Of a stretch of 64,000 bases of DNA, positions 14,801 through 26,800 are shown in pieces. The position numbers and the translations under genes are program-made. Below the pieces are notes generated by a model. The model was not told the DNA's origin and did no database searches. It saw nothing but the letters and a program-made list of their open reading frames with translations. Source of the DNA: Arenicola marina (taxonomy: Eukaryota; Annelida; Polychaeta; Arenicolidae). The first letter of the stretch is position 1. Each line of letters begins with the position of its first letter. The stretch lies in the NCBI GenBank assembly GCA_964019135.1, contig OZ025248.1:32977670-33041669 (forward strand), written 5' to 3'.

Positions 14801-17800
14801 CCAACAGCCATGCTGCGACTGGCGATGCAGCAAGCATCGTTTCTTTCTTCCATTCATTCCCTATTTTCATGCTTTCCATTTTCGTTGCATCCCTAATTTA
14901 CGATCCCCTTTTCCGAAACCGAGGCCGCTGCTTATTATGTTTTTTTCCTTTATGGTGCGCTTGGTAACAGTGGAATGTAGCGCCTTGAGCAGCAAACGGC
15001 TCACAACATGTATACACACGTGACGATATGGGATAATTACTTCAGGCGAGGAACTGGCAGGTTTGGCTTATGGGTAACTTCCGCTACGACAGTTTCATAT
15101 CCCGGGGAAGGTAGTGGCAAGCTGTAAGAGGCCCTTCGTGGAACGTGCTACAAGATTAAGACCACAAGTCGGTATGCGTATTATAGTGACGTTTCTGGGC
15201 CAGGTACTTGAGCAACATTCTTGGCACTTTAGTGTGTCGTCATGATTGGAAGGTAAACCCAAATATCTTAACGATTAACGATATGTCATCAATCATGTAG
15301 ACCTAATGTTGATGGGATCTACTACGTGCCTGTGTCGTGATGACCCGTTTAAAGTAACCCAACTGTGCTGATCCGACTGCGGCCACAGGGTGTAGAAAAC
15401 CAGATACATGTATAGTGACTGACTCGTAAACGTACTTAGGTCAGACGCCGGTCATTATGGTAACCGGTCGTTGTGCATGATGCTCTCTTGTTATGGTGAT
15501 CGGTCTTTATAGTGATTTGTCCTTAGGGTTGATTGGTTGTCATGGGGACTGGTTGTTATGGAGACCGGTCGTGTTGGCCGTCGGTGATGTGATCCTTATG
15601 GTTCCTAATCTCCTTTCACCGCCCCACGTGCCGGGCTGTAATGGCGGCCGAGGTACTTCCGGTCCTTCATGGGATGCGCCTTCGAAGCCTTTGTCTCTGC
15701 CGATGACGTCACGCTTTGTGGCAAAAAACAGGTTAGCGGCCTAAATCATAGCCGACGAAATAAATGGCTGAGCACATGTGCTGAAGTTAGCCAGACCAAT
15801 GATGGCAAAGATTTCCCTCGTAAAAGAAGGGCAGTGTGGTGGCGTGACCTATGCTGCCGCCTACCGGCAGGATGCCAAGTTCTATTGCAGATATCTATTG
15901 CGCGGGATGTTGTGGGTGAGCCGCCAGATAACTGCTGCGGCAGGATCCTATAACTTGTAGTCCCACCATTACGTCTGTTTTGCTTGCATGAGGCTGTCTT
16001 CAGGCTTCCTGCTTCCATTATAAATTATCACAGCAGACATCTGACAGCCTTTGAAAATGCGAACTGACGTCAAATCCATTACTTGATCTTACATCGAAGT
16101 CATCTATATTCTTTTTTTCCGGCCAGGTTTGCTTTTTCCAGTAAGGATCCGCATTACGAGGAACTTTGGGAAGCAATCCTGAAACACAATGCCGTGTCTT
16201 GTAGCAAAAGGCCGCGTCTTGTAACACGTTGCGGCGTCTTGAAACACAAGGCCGCTTCTTGAAACACAAGGCAGGGTCTTGTAACACAAGAGCACGTCTT
16301 GTAACACAAGGCCGTGTCTTGTAACACAATGCTCGTCTTGAAACAAAAGGCCGCGTCTTGTGACAAAAGGCGGCGTCTTGTAACACAATGCCGCGTATTG
16401 TAGCAAAAGGCCGAATCTTGAAACAAAAGGCCACGTCTTGTAACACAATGCCGCGTCTTGTAGCAAAATGCCGCGTGTTGTAGCAAAAGACGGCGTCTTG
16501 TTGCAAAATGCCGCGTCTTGTAACACAAAGGCCGCGTCTTCTAACACAATGCCGCGTCTTGTAGCAAAATGCTGCGTCTTGTAACAGATGGCGACTTGTA
16601 ACACAAGGCGTCTTGTAACACATGGCCGCGTCTTGTAACACAAGGCGTCTTGTAACACAATGCCGCGTCTTGTAGTAAAAGACGTTTTGTAACACATGTA
16701 GTAAAAGACGTCTTGTAACACATGGCCGCGTCTTGTAACACAATGCCGCGTTTTGTAGCAAAAGACGGTGTCTTGTATCAAAACGCCGCGTCTTGTAACA
16801 CAAAACCGCGTCTTTTAACACAATGCCGCGTCTTGTGGCAAAAGACGGCCTCTTGTAGCACAAGGCCACGTCTTGTAGCAAAAGGCGGCGTCTTGTAACA
16901 CAAAACCGCGTCTTGTAACACAATGCCGCGTCTTATAGCAAAAGACGGCGTCTTGTATCAAAATGCCGCGTCTTGTAACACAAAGCCGCGTCTTGTAACA
17001 CAAGGCGTCTTGTAACACACGGCGTCTTGTAACACAAGGCGTCTTGTAACACATGGCCGCGTCTTGTAACACAATGCCGGGTCTTGCAACACAATGCCGC
17101 GTCGTGTAGCAAAAGACGGCGTCTTGTATCAAAATGCCGCGTCTTGTAACACAAGGCCGCGTATTGTAGCAAGAGGCGGCGTGTTGTAACACAAGGCGTC
17201 TTGTAACACATAGCCGCGTCTTGTAACAAAAGACCGCATCTTGTAACACAAGGCGTCTTGTAACACAAGGCGTCTTGTAACACAAGGCGTCTTGTAACAC
17301 ATGGCCGCGTCTTGTAACACAAGGCGTCTTGTAACACATGGCCGCGTCTTGTAACACGTAGCCGCGTCTTGTAACACATGGCCGCGTCTTGTAACACAAG
17401 GCGTCTTGTAACACATGGCCGCGTCTTGTAACACAAGGCGTCTTGTAACACATGGCCGCGTCTTGTAGCAAAAGACGGCGTCTTGCAGCAAAAGACGGCG
17501 TCTTGTATCAAACTGCCGCGTCTTGTATCAAAATGCTGCGTCTTGTAACACAATGCCGCGTCTTGTAGCAAAAGTCGGCGTCTTGTAACACAAAGCGTCT
17601 TGTAACACAAGGCGACTTGTAACACATGGCCGCGTCTGGTAACACAAGACCGCGTCAATCAATATGCCTTGTGCCAAGATGCATGGAAACCTATGCAACC
17701 CGTACCGGTAACCGATTGCCAATTTGGTTGAGTGGCCACTGACGACTTGGTTGACCAACGCCGATTCGGTGGACAACAGCCTAGTTAGTAGACTGCAACT

Positions 17801-20800
17801 GATTTGGTCGGCTACCACCGAACGACTACTGCCGTATTGGTCCACTGCTGCTGCTACACGATATGAACCCGCTAACATGTGTTCCCCTCCCCGCCCCCCC
17901 ACCCCCACCACTCGTATCTAGCTGGACGGGCTGCTGCCTCAATAGATGTTGTGTCCACCGTCAGCATTCAGGGGGCCACACTTGTCCGGGGTGGTGGGGT
18001 GGGGGGGGGCAGTCCTTGACCTTGGACTGTCAAGAAACAGGTGTTAGCAACCGCCCGGATGTGGGCGTGAAGGTGTGTCACCCTCTGAACGTGGGTGTAA
18101 GGGTGTGTCACCCTCTGAACGTGGGCATGAATGTGTTACCCTCTGAACGTTGGTCAGAAGGTGTGTCACCCTCTGAACGTGGGCGTGAAATGTGTTACCC
18201 TCTGAACGTGGGCATGAAGGTGTGTCACCCTCTGAACGTGGGCGTGAAGGTGTGGCACCGTCTGAACGTTGGTGAAAAGGTGTGTCACCCTCTGAACGTA
18301 AGCGTGAAGGTGTGTCACCCTCTGAACGTGGGCGTGAAGGTGTGTCACCCTCTGAACGTGGGCGTGAAGGTGTGTCACCCTCTGAACGTGGGCATGAAGG
18401 TGTGTCACCCTCTGAACGTGGGCGTGAAGTTGTGTCACCCTCTGAACGTGGGCGTGAAGGTGTGTCACCCTCTGAACGTGGGCGCGAAGGTGTGTCACCC
18501 TCTGAACGTTGGTGAGAAGGTGTGTTACCCTCTGAGCGTGGGCATGAAGGTGTGTCACCCTCTGAACGTGGGCATGAAGGTGTGTCACCCTCTGAACGTG
18601 GGCGCGAAGGTGTGTCACCCTCTGAGCGTGGGCGTGAAGGTGTGTCACCCTCTGAACGTGAGCGCGAAGGTGTGTCACCCTCTGAACGTGGGCGTAAAGG
18701 TGTGTCACCCTCTGAACGTGGGCGTGAAGGTGTGTCACCCTCTGAACGTGGGCATGAAGGTGTCGCCCTCTGAACGCGGGCGTGAAGGTGTGTCACCCTC
18801 TGAACGTGGGCGTGAAGGTGTGTCGCCCTCTGAACGCGGGCGTGAAGGTGTGTCACCCTCTGAACGTGGGCGTGAAGGTGTGTCGCCCTCTGAACGTGGG
18901 CGTGAAGGTGTGCCTGTCACTTCCTGGTACTACAACGGTTTTCACTTTCGTTATCGTGTCAGACGAGGAAGCAGTGTAAATTCAATCTAAGTGTCACGTG
19001 ATGTCTAGTTTGATGATTCACGCTCGATGCGCCAGTGAGTCATGTTTCACCGCCCCATCTTCAAAAACAACACCAGCTTATTGCTACATGCGTCAACAGG
19101 GGCCATGTGGTGAGACGGTTCATACGTCAACAGGGGCCATGTGGTGAGACGGTTCATACGTCAACAGGGGCCATGTGGTGAGACGGTTCATACGTCAACA
19201 GGGGTCATGTGGTGAGACGGTTCATACGTCAACAGATGCCATGTGGTGAGACGGTTCATACGTCAACAGGGGCCATGGGGTGGGACGGTTCATACGTCAA
19301 CAGGGGCCATGGGGTGGGACGGTTCATACGTCAACAGATGCCATGTGGTGAGACGGTTCATACGTCAACAGGGGCCATGTGGTGAGACTGTTCATACGTC
19401 AACAGGGGCCATGGGGTGAGACGGTTCATACGTCAACAGGGGCCATGTGGTGAGACGGTTCATACGTCAACAGAGGCCATGTGGTGAGACGGTTCATACG
19501 TCAACAGGGGCCATGTGGTGAGACGGTTCATACGTCAACAGGGGCCATGTGGTGAGACGGTTCATACGTCAACAGGGGCCATGGGGTGAGACGGTTCAAA
19601 CGTCAACAGGGACCATGTGGTGAGACGGTTCATACGTCAACAGGGGCCATGTGGTGAGACGGTTCATGCGTCAACAGCCGCCATGTGGTGAGACGGTTCG
19701 TGGAATATTTAATAAAGATATCGATTTTAAGCGGTAAACACTTGAATAACGAGAAATTCACAAAGACGAATTCGTGCTTAAACACGATCAATACGTGAGT
19801 ACTTGTAACAGGTGGTACTGCAGTGACGCTTGTTCAGATGAAGCTTTACCAAATCACAAAGTCTCGCCGTGCGATCTCCGTTGAACCCCGACGGCGCTGT
19901 GGTCCCATTGAAAGTAGGGGATCGAGCCCACAGACCGCCCGGGGCGGGTCGATTAACCCGAATTGAATGACTTTGGACAAGGCTCTCACTTGTCATCACT
20001 CATAGCTGATGACACATTCAGATTGACCCTGGCCCATTGTTACACACGCTATTGTTAGACAGCCCATTGTCACGCAGCCCGCCGTTACACGTCCTAATGT
20101 TACACGCATTGTTACACAACCCGTTGTTACACAGAGAATTGTTACCCAACCCGTTGTTACACAGCCCGTTGTTACACAACCCTTTGTTACACAGCCCGTT
20201 GTTACACAACCCGTATTTACACAACCCTTTGTTACACAACCAGTTGTTACACAGAGAATTGTTACCAAACCCGTTGTTACACAGCCCGTTGTTACACAAC
20301 CCTTTGTTACACAGCCCGTTGTTACACAACCCGTATTTACACAACCCTTTGTTACACAACCAGTTGTTACACAGAGAATTGTTACCAAACCCGTTGTTAC
20401 ACAGCCCGTTGTTACACAACCCGTTCTTACACAGGAAATTGTTACACAACTCGTTCTTGCACAGCCCGTTGTTAGACAACCCGTTGTTAGACAACCTGTT
20501 GTTACACAGCCCGTTGTTACACAGCCTGTTGTTACACAGCCTGTTGTTACACAGCCCGTTGTTACACAGCCTGTTGTTACACAGCCCGTTGTTACACAGC
20601 CTGTTGTTACACAGCCCGTTGTTACACAGCCTGTTGTTACACAGCCCGTTGTTACACAGCCTGTTGTTACACAGCCTGTTGTTACACAGCCTGTTGTTAC
20701 ACAGCCCGTTGTTACACAGCCTGTTGTTACACAGCCCGTTGTTACACAGCCTGTTGTTACACAGCCCGTTGTTACACAGCCTGTTGTTACACAGCCTGTT

Positions 20801-23800
20801 GTTACACAGCCTGTTGTTACACAGCCCGTTGTTACACAGTCTGTTGTTACAAAGCCCGTTGGGATTTTCTTCTTACTTCCGCTGACCGCCGAAATTGCGG
20901 CTCCATTCCTACCATTGTCCACGTGGTGAGCCCCTTAGGTCTGGTTGACTATATGAAGCCGTCGCCCTTCGCAATACACGTGATGAGGTCAGAAATCTAT
21001 GACTGTATTAGGTATAATTGGCCATGGCAACACACATCATCTACTCTAATTCCCTCCTCTCCCCTCATCTCCCCCGATGCAAGATTTTCAGAGAGCTCAC
21101 ATACCTATTGTAGATGCTATCATCAAAAACCAAATCTTCATGGGGCCAAACGAATGCACGATACACCTCACCCAATGATATAAGCATTTGTGTACTAAGT
21201 TGAATACAGGGGTCTCTGTGCTGTATGTGTCTGATGGAGGAATACCTCTGGCCCCGCAAGCAGCCAACGGATGGCTGGTCACTCGATGGCGATGAAGATC
21301 AGGCCATGGACCACTAAGGCGAATAAGGTAGCGCTGATTTTTCGTGTATTTAAAGCATATCTGTATATTTATTTTACATTTACTAGTTTTATTCTTTGTG
21401 TCGGGAAATAACGATTGACGGCGGTACAGTCGATCCATCTAAAGCTTACTGAGCCGTTATGGGTGGATTTGCGTGGGATGATCAAGAGTGATGACTCTGA
21501 GGACATGAACAGTAGCGGCTAGCTGGGCACCGGCCCGGCGTCAGTAGGCTGCACTCCGCTATGGGGCGCTAAGTGTAACCCCCTTCATTTCGTCCATAAA
21601 AGTCCATTTTGTAGAGACAAAAGGTATTCTGTACATACAAAATGTATTCTGTACATACAAAAGTTATTCTGTGGAGACAAAAGTCATTCTGCGGAGACAA
21701 AATCTATTCTGTCGAGACAAAATGCATTCTGTCGAGACAAAATGCATTCTGTCGAGACAAACTCCATTCTGTCGAGACAAAATCCATTCTGTCGAGACAA
21801 AATCCATTCTGTCGAGACAAAATCCATTCTGTCGAGACAAAATGCATTCTGTCGAGACAAAATCTATTTCGTCTGCACAGAATCCATTTTGTCTCGGCAG
21901 AATGGATTTTGTCCACACAGAATGTATCTTGTGCACAAAAGTTGATTTTGTGGACAGAAATTGATTTCGTTGTTCGTGGTTCATTCTGTCTGGAGACTTC
22001 TACAAGACGGAAGACCCAAACGACAAACGGAATATGAACGGGGATTTGAAGCAGGCCGAACAAGATTTGCAAACTGTGCTGACTTTCAGCAGATTCTGTA
22101 ATCGATCGGTGTTTATTTTTATCTGGAGCATTTCGCCGGCCGAATTTATATATGTATCGGATTATTATTTTAATATTATGAAGGACGTCGGGCCAACAGA
22201 AACTTTTCACCCCGCGAAAAACTGACGGTGTCGGTGAAACCAAAAGACTCCTCGATGCTGTCGCACATTCGGCGATGAGCTCTTGCGGGTTTTGTTCCAT
22301 GTCCATGACACCACGTTCTGTTGAAACCGCGCACCGAGTGGATTTACCAAGCGGTTTTATCTCAAAGAAATGTTGGCCGGGCAATGTTTGACAAGCACAA
22401 TTCGCACAAGGCACGGTAACTCCCGTACCAACATTTTCCACAGGGAACAGCGTTTAATTGCTATTGTAGCGTTCATTACAAATTACAAACCTTTTCTGAA
22501 TAAGTAGGAAATCATAATTTAAATATTTTGATAGCATGGCATGAAGGATCAGAAGAGGGTTTATCGACATTTATGATGTTTTCAGTATTTAGCCACACAA
22601 TCACCAGCCACACACATTTCGTTTGTCGTTTGGTTCTTCCGCCTTGTAGAAGTCACCAGACAAAATGAACTTCTGTTACACAAAAATTACCTTTGTCTAC
22701 AAAAGTTTATTTTGTCTCGACAGAAGCAACTTTTGTCTTCACAAACTATTATTCTGTCCACAAAATTGTATTCTGTTGTAACAGAAGTTGATTTTGTGAC
22801 ACAATATAGTTCAGATGAGACAAAATAAACAATTGTGGACAGAATACTGTTTCGTCTGGACAAAAGTAGCTTTTGTTGACGAAATCAACTTTCATCGACA
22901 GAATACAATTTTGTCCCGAAAAACATATTTTCGTCGACATAATGTTATTATATCACGACCAAATGACTTTTGTCAAACTTTGCTAGACAGAATAGAATTT
23001 TGTCTCGACGAAATGACTTTCGTCGACAGAATTACTTTTGTCGACGGAATGAAGGGGGTTACACTTGGCGCCCCATACTCCGCTGTAATGACACGTGGTG
23101 TGCGGTTGGTTGGCGCTCGCCCCGGGACGTATATGTATGCTCTTCCACGTGATGCCTTACCATGCATGCGGCCCTCCCTCCCTCCCTCCCTGCCTGCCTG
23201 CCTGCCTGCCGCCACAGCCCTCTCACTCCCCATTGGCTGGCCTTGTTGGTCCGCTTTGCACGCATCGCGGGGCCTCTGTTGTGGTTACCCACGGCGGTCC
23301 ATGCCGCAGACCCCACGGGTCCACCACCACTTATAGCCTCCACCCCCACACCCCTTCGGGTGCCTCCCGCCCCGCATTAGTCCGCGATCCTTAACAACCA
23401 AGCTGCCTAAACACCGAGTGCTAGTAGCAAACACCACGAGCACTAGAGTGTGGGTCTCCCCGATATAAGGGTTTCTCTAACGCCTCAAGACAAGACAGGC
23501 CGAGACAGGACGAGGAAAATTAAGGGGCCTGCATGTGAAGAAGAGGAAAAAACATACTTTAATTTGATGTATTAATCAACAGCGCCGACCCGACCTCTGG
23601 AGTTTGTGTCACGCCACTGTGGTAGGCCCTAAGTATAGGCCACTGTGATAGGCCCTAAAAACAGGCCACTGGGGTAGGCCATAAGTATAGGCCACGTGGT
23701 CGCCGTGTGGTGAGGCGGGGAGGACCTGCAGGAAGAGGGCACCCGGCCCACGTATACCGGTGTATATGTGGTACAGACACTCAGCGCGACGACCTGCCGT

Positions 23801-26800
23801 CCACACCGGACCAATCACAACCACCCTGAAGCTTGGGCGGGGTTAGGGCCCCGATCGATTGTGAGCTGTTGTGTTGTGGATCGTCACATCGATTCGTCGT
23901 AAATATATCGCCGGGTGTGCTTGTTCTATAGACCATAGCGCATGTGACTCACGAGGTGTGCCGGGGAAGATCGACTGGTGGTATTTATTGCGACAGACAG
24001 TTCACTCAGAAGGACTTCAAAACAGATATAGAAAATTCTGCGCGAGTCTTCTTCGTCAGCCAGAGCATTGGGCGAAAGCGCGGAGTTCTCTCCCGGGACA
24101 AAGTTCACTGGTGAACGTTTGAGTTGCCGTCGCCTCTCTTTGTCTGTTTGTGTGGCGCTAGAGGCCACTGGAATAGTCCTGGAATCCACCTGAAGCAGCG
24201 TAGCTCTCATCGTCTGCAGAGCCATGTTAAGTGTTGTTTGGGGTATGTATATCACAATTGTGATTTTTAGTTGTTAAAAGTTTTCATGACGATGTGTTGT
24301 CAGGTGCTGTGGTGTTCCTTCACCATTTGTGCTGTTGTTGTGGCTTCTGACATATCTCTGCAACGCTTTCCATGAAAGTGCGGGAAATAAAGACACCCTT
24401 TATTGTCTGACAGCATAAACGCGTTGTCACTGTGGTCACCCTTTCTTTTCTCTGACAGTATAGAGGCGTTAGTGTGGTCACCCTTTATTGTCTGACAGTA
24501 TAAATGCGTTAGTGTGGTCACCCTTTATTGTCTGACAGTATAGAGGCGTTAGTGTGGTCACCTTTTATTGTCTGACAGTATAGAGGCGTTAGTGTGGTCA
24601 CCCTTTATTGTCTGACAGTATAAATGCGTTAGTGTGGTCACCCTTTATTGTCTGACAGTATAGAGGCGTTAGTGTGGTCACCTTTTATTGTCTGACAGTA
24701 TAGAGGCGTTAGTGTGGTCACCCTTTATTGTCTGACAGTATAGAGGCGTTAGTGTGGTCACCCTTTATTGTCTGACAGTATAGAGGCGTTAGTGTGGTCA
24801 CCCTTTATTGTCTGACAGTATAGAGGCGTTAGTGTGGTCACCCTTTATTGTCTGACAGTATGGAGGCGTTAGTGTGGTCACCCTTTATTGTCTGACAGTA
24901 TAGAGGTGTTAGTGTGGTCACCCTTTATTGTCTGACAGTATTAATGCGTTATTGTGGTCACCCTTTATTGTCTGACAGTATAGAGGCGTTAGTGTGGTCA
25001 CCCTTTATTGTCTGACAGTATGGAGGCGTTAGTGTGGTCACCCTTTATTGTCTGACAGTATAGAGGCGTTAGTGTGGTGACCCTTTATTGTCTGACAGTA
25101 TAGAGGCGTTAGTGTGGTCACCCTTTATTGTCTGACAGTATAGAGGCGTTAGTGTGGTCACCCTTTATTGTCTGACAGTATAGAGGCGTTAGTGTGGTCA
25201 CCCTTTATTGTCTGACAGTATAGAGGCGTTAGTGTGGTCACCCTTTATTGTCTGACAGTATAGAGGCGTTGTCAGTGTGGACAACTTTATTGTCTGACAG
25301 TATTAATGCGTTGTCAATGTACATAACTTTATTATCTGACAGTATTAAGGCGTTGTCAGTGCAGCCAACTTTGTTGTCTGACAGTGTAAAGGCGTTGCCA
25401 GTGTGGCCACTCTTTGTTGTCTGACAGTATAGAGGCGTTGTCAGTGTGGCCACCTCCTATTGTCTGACAGTATAGAGGCGTTGTCACTGTGGATAACCTT
25501 TATTGTCTTGCAGTAGGCCTAACAAGGCGTTGGCTCTGTGGCTACCCTTATTTTCTGACAGTATTAAGGCGTTGTCACTGACATTCGCTTATTGTCTGAC
25601 AGTGTAGAGGCGTTGTCAGTGTGGACAACTTTATTGTCTGACAGTATAAAGGCGTTGTCAATGTACACAACTTTATTATCTGACAGTATTAAGGCGTTGT
25701 CAGTGCAGCCAACTTTGTTGTCTGACAGTGTAAAGGCGTTGCCAGTGTGGCCACCCTTTGTTGTCTGACAGTATAGAGGCGTTGTCAGTGTGGCCACCTC
25801 CTATTGTCTGACAGAATAGAGGCGTTGTCGCTGTTGATAACCTTTATTGTCTTACAGTAGGCCTATCAAGGCGTTGGCTCTGTGGCCACCCTTTATTGTC
25901 TGACAGTATAAAGGCGTTGTCACTGCGGTCACCCTTTATTGTCTGACACCATCAAGGCGTTGTCATTGTGGCCACCATTATTGTCACTGTGGCCACCGTT
26001 TATTGTCTGACAGCATCAAGGCGTTGTCATTGTGGCCATCCGTCATTGTGTGATATGGCATAGAGGTATCACGCCCTCCGTATTGTCTTGTATCGTAAAG
26101 GCTGTGTCTGCTGTGGACGTAGGTTTCATGGTAACCGATGTATTTAATACCAGTGTTATGGTCTTGGAATCGTCTCCACGCTCGTGTTGCCGGCCGGAGG
26201 TAACACCGCGATAAAGTCTGAACCGATTCGGGCGAGGAGCCGTATGGAAAGAAAACTCCTTCTCAGTCCCCCCCCTGCGATACGAGCATTACTTCCCGAG
26301 TACCACTTGCAGTATCAGATGAGATTCTGTTGCCTGGGTGAGAGCGGCCGCGGTGGGTGGGAGTGGGACGCGGCTGGGTGAAAGAGGGGCTGGGTGAGAC
26401 CGGGGGTGGGTGAGAGTGGCGGTGGGTGAGTGGGGCTGGGTGAGACCGGGGGTGGCTGAGAGTGGCGGTGGGTGAGTGGGGCTGGGTGAGAGTGGCGGTG
26501 GGTGAGAGTGGAGCTGGGTGAGACTGGGGGTGGGTGAGACCGGGGGTGGTTGAGAGTGGCGGTGGATGAGAGTAGAGCTGGGTGAGACTGGGGGTGGGTG
26601 AGACGGGGGGTGGGTCAGAGCAGGACTCCCTCCTTCGATCCCTATGGGGTCTCCGCCGACAGGGATGTTTTAACTTTCTCCGTCGGAATTCCTGATCCTG
26701 GCTACCAAATGAATCCAGATTGGCTTTTGACCTTCCCCCGACCTACCTGCGCTAGGCGGACTCACCTCTTCCACCCGCTCATCCGCCGTAACGTAATCCC

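Larger units (their letters stand above)
21561..23076. mobile_element. Fold-back DNA transposon with minisatellite arms, 8-bp TSD
   Basis: The element starts ATGGGGCGCTAAGTGTAACC and ends with the inverted copy (read from the right end, ATGGGGCGCCAAGTGTAACC). It is flanked by the perfect 8-bp direct repeat ACTCCGCT (21553-21560 and 23077-23084), a target-site duplication. Each arm is about 465-475 bp and has three parts: a roughly 35-bp terminus, an array of about 20-bp TTCTGTCGAGACAAAAT-type units, and a roughly 57-bp subterminal block (21978-22035 versus 22614-22670, inverted). The core (about 22038-22613) is unique. An 8-bp TSD is usual for hAT and P superfamilies, but the ends do not clearly match either. 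No transposase is recognisable, so it is non-autonomous. Confidence 0.9.

Noticed and set aside
15669..15953. ADDVTL string resembling a reverse-transcriptase YADD box
   Set aside because: The Tyr is replaced, neighbouring RT motifs are absent, and the ORF is short; chance similarity is likelier.
16180..17660. CRISPR-like or clustered regulatory repeat array
   Set aside because: Units are contiguous with no unique spacers and vary by 17/20 bp steps; the context is eukaryotic, so this is a minisatellite.
17863..18990. 375-codon plus-strand ORF with non-repeat ends
   Set aside because: Over three quarters is the 30-bp minisatellite; both strands are open, and it lies in intron 8.
19996..20922. 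282- and 308-codon ORFs on opposite strands
   Set aside because: Both come from the 15-bp repeat, whose length is a multiple of three.
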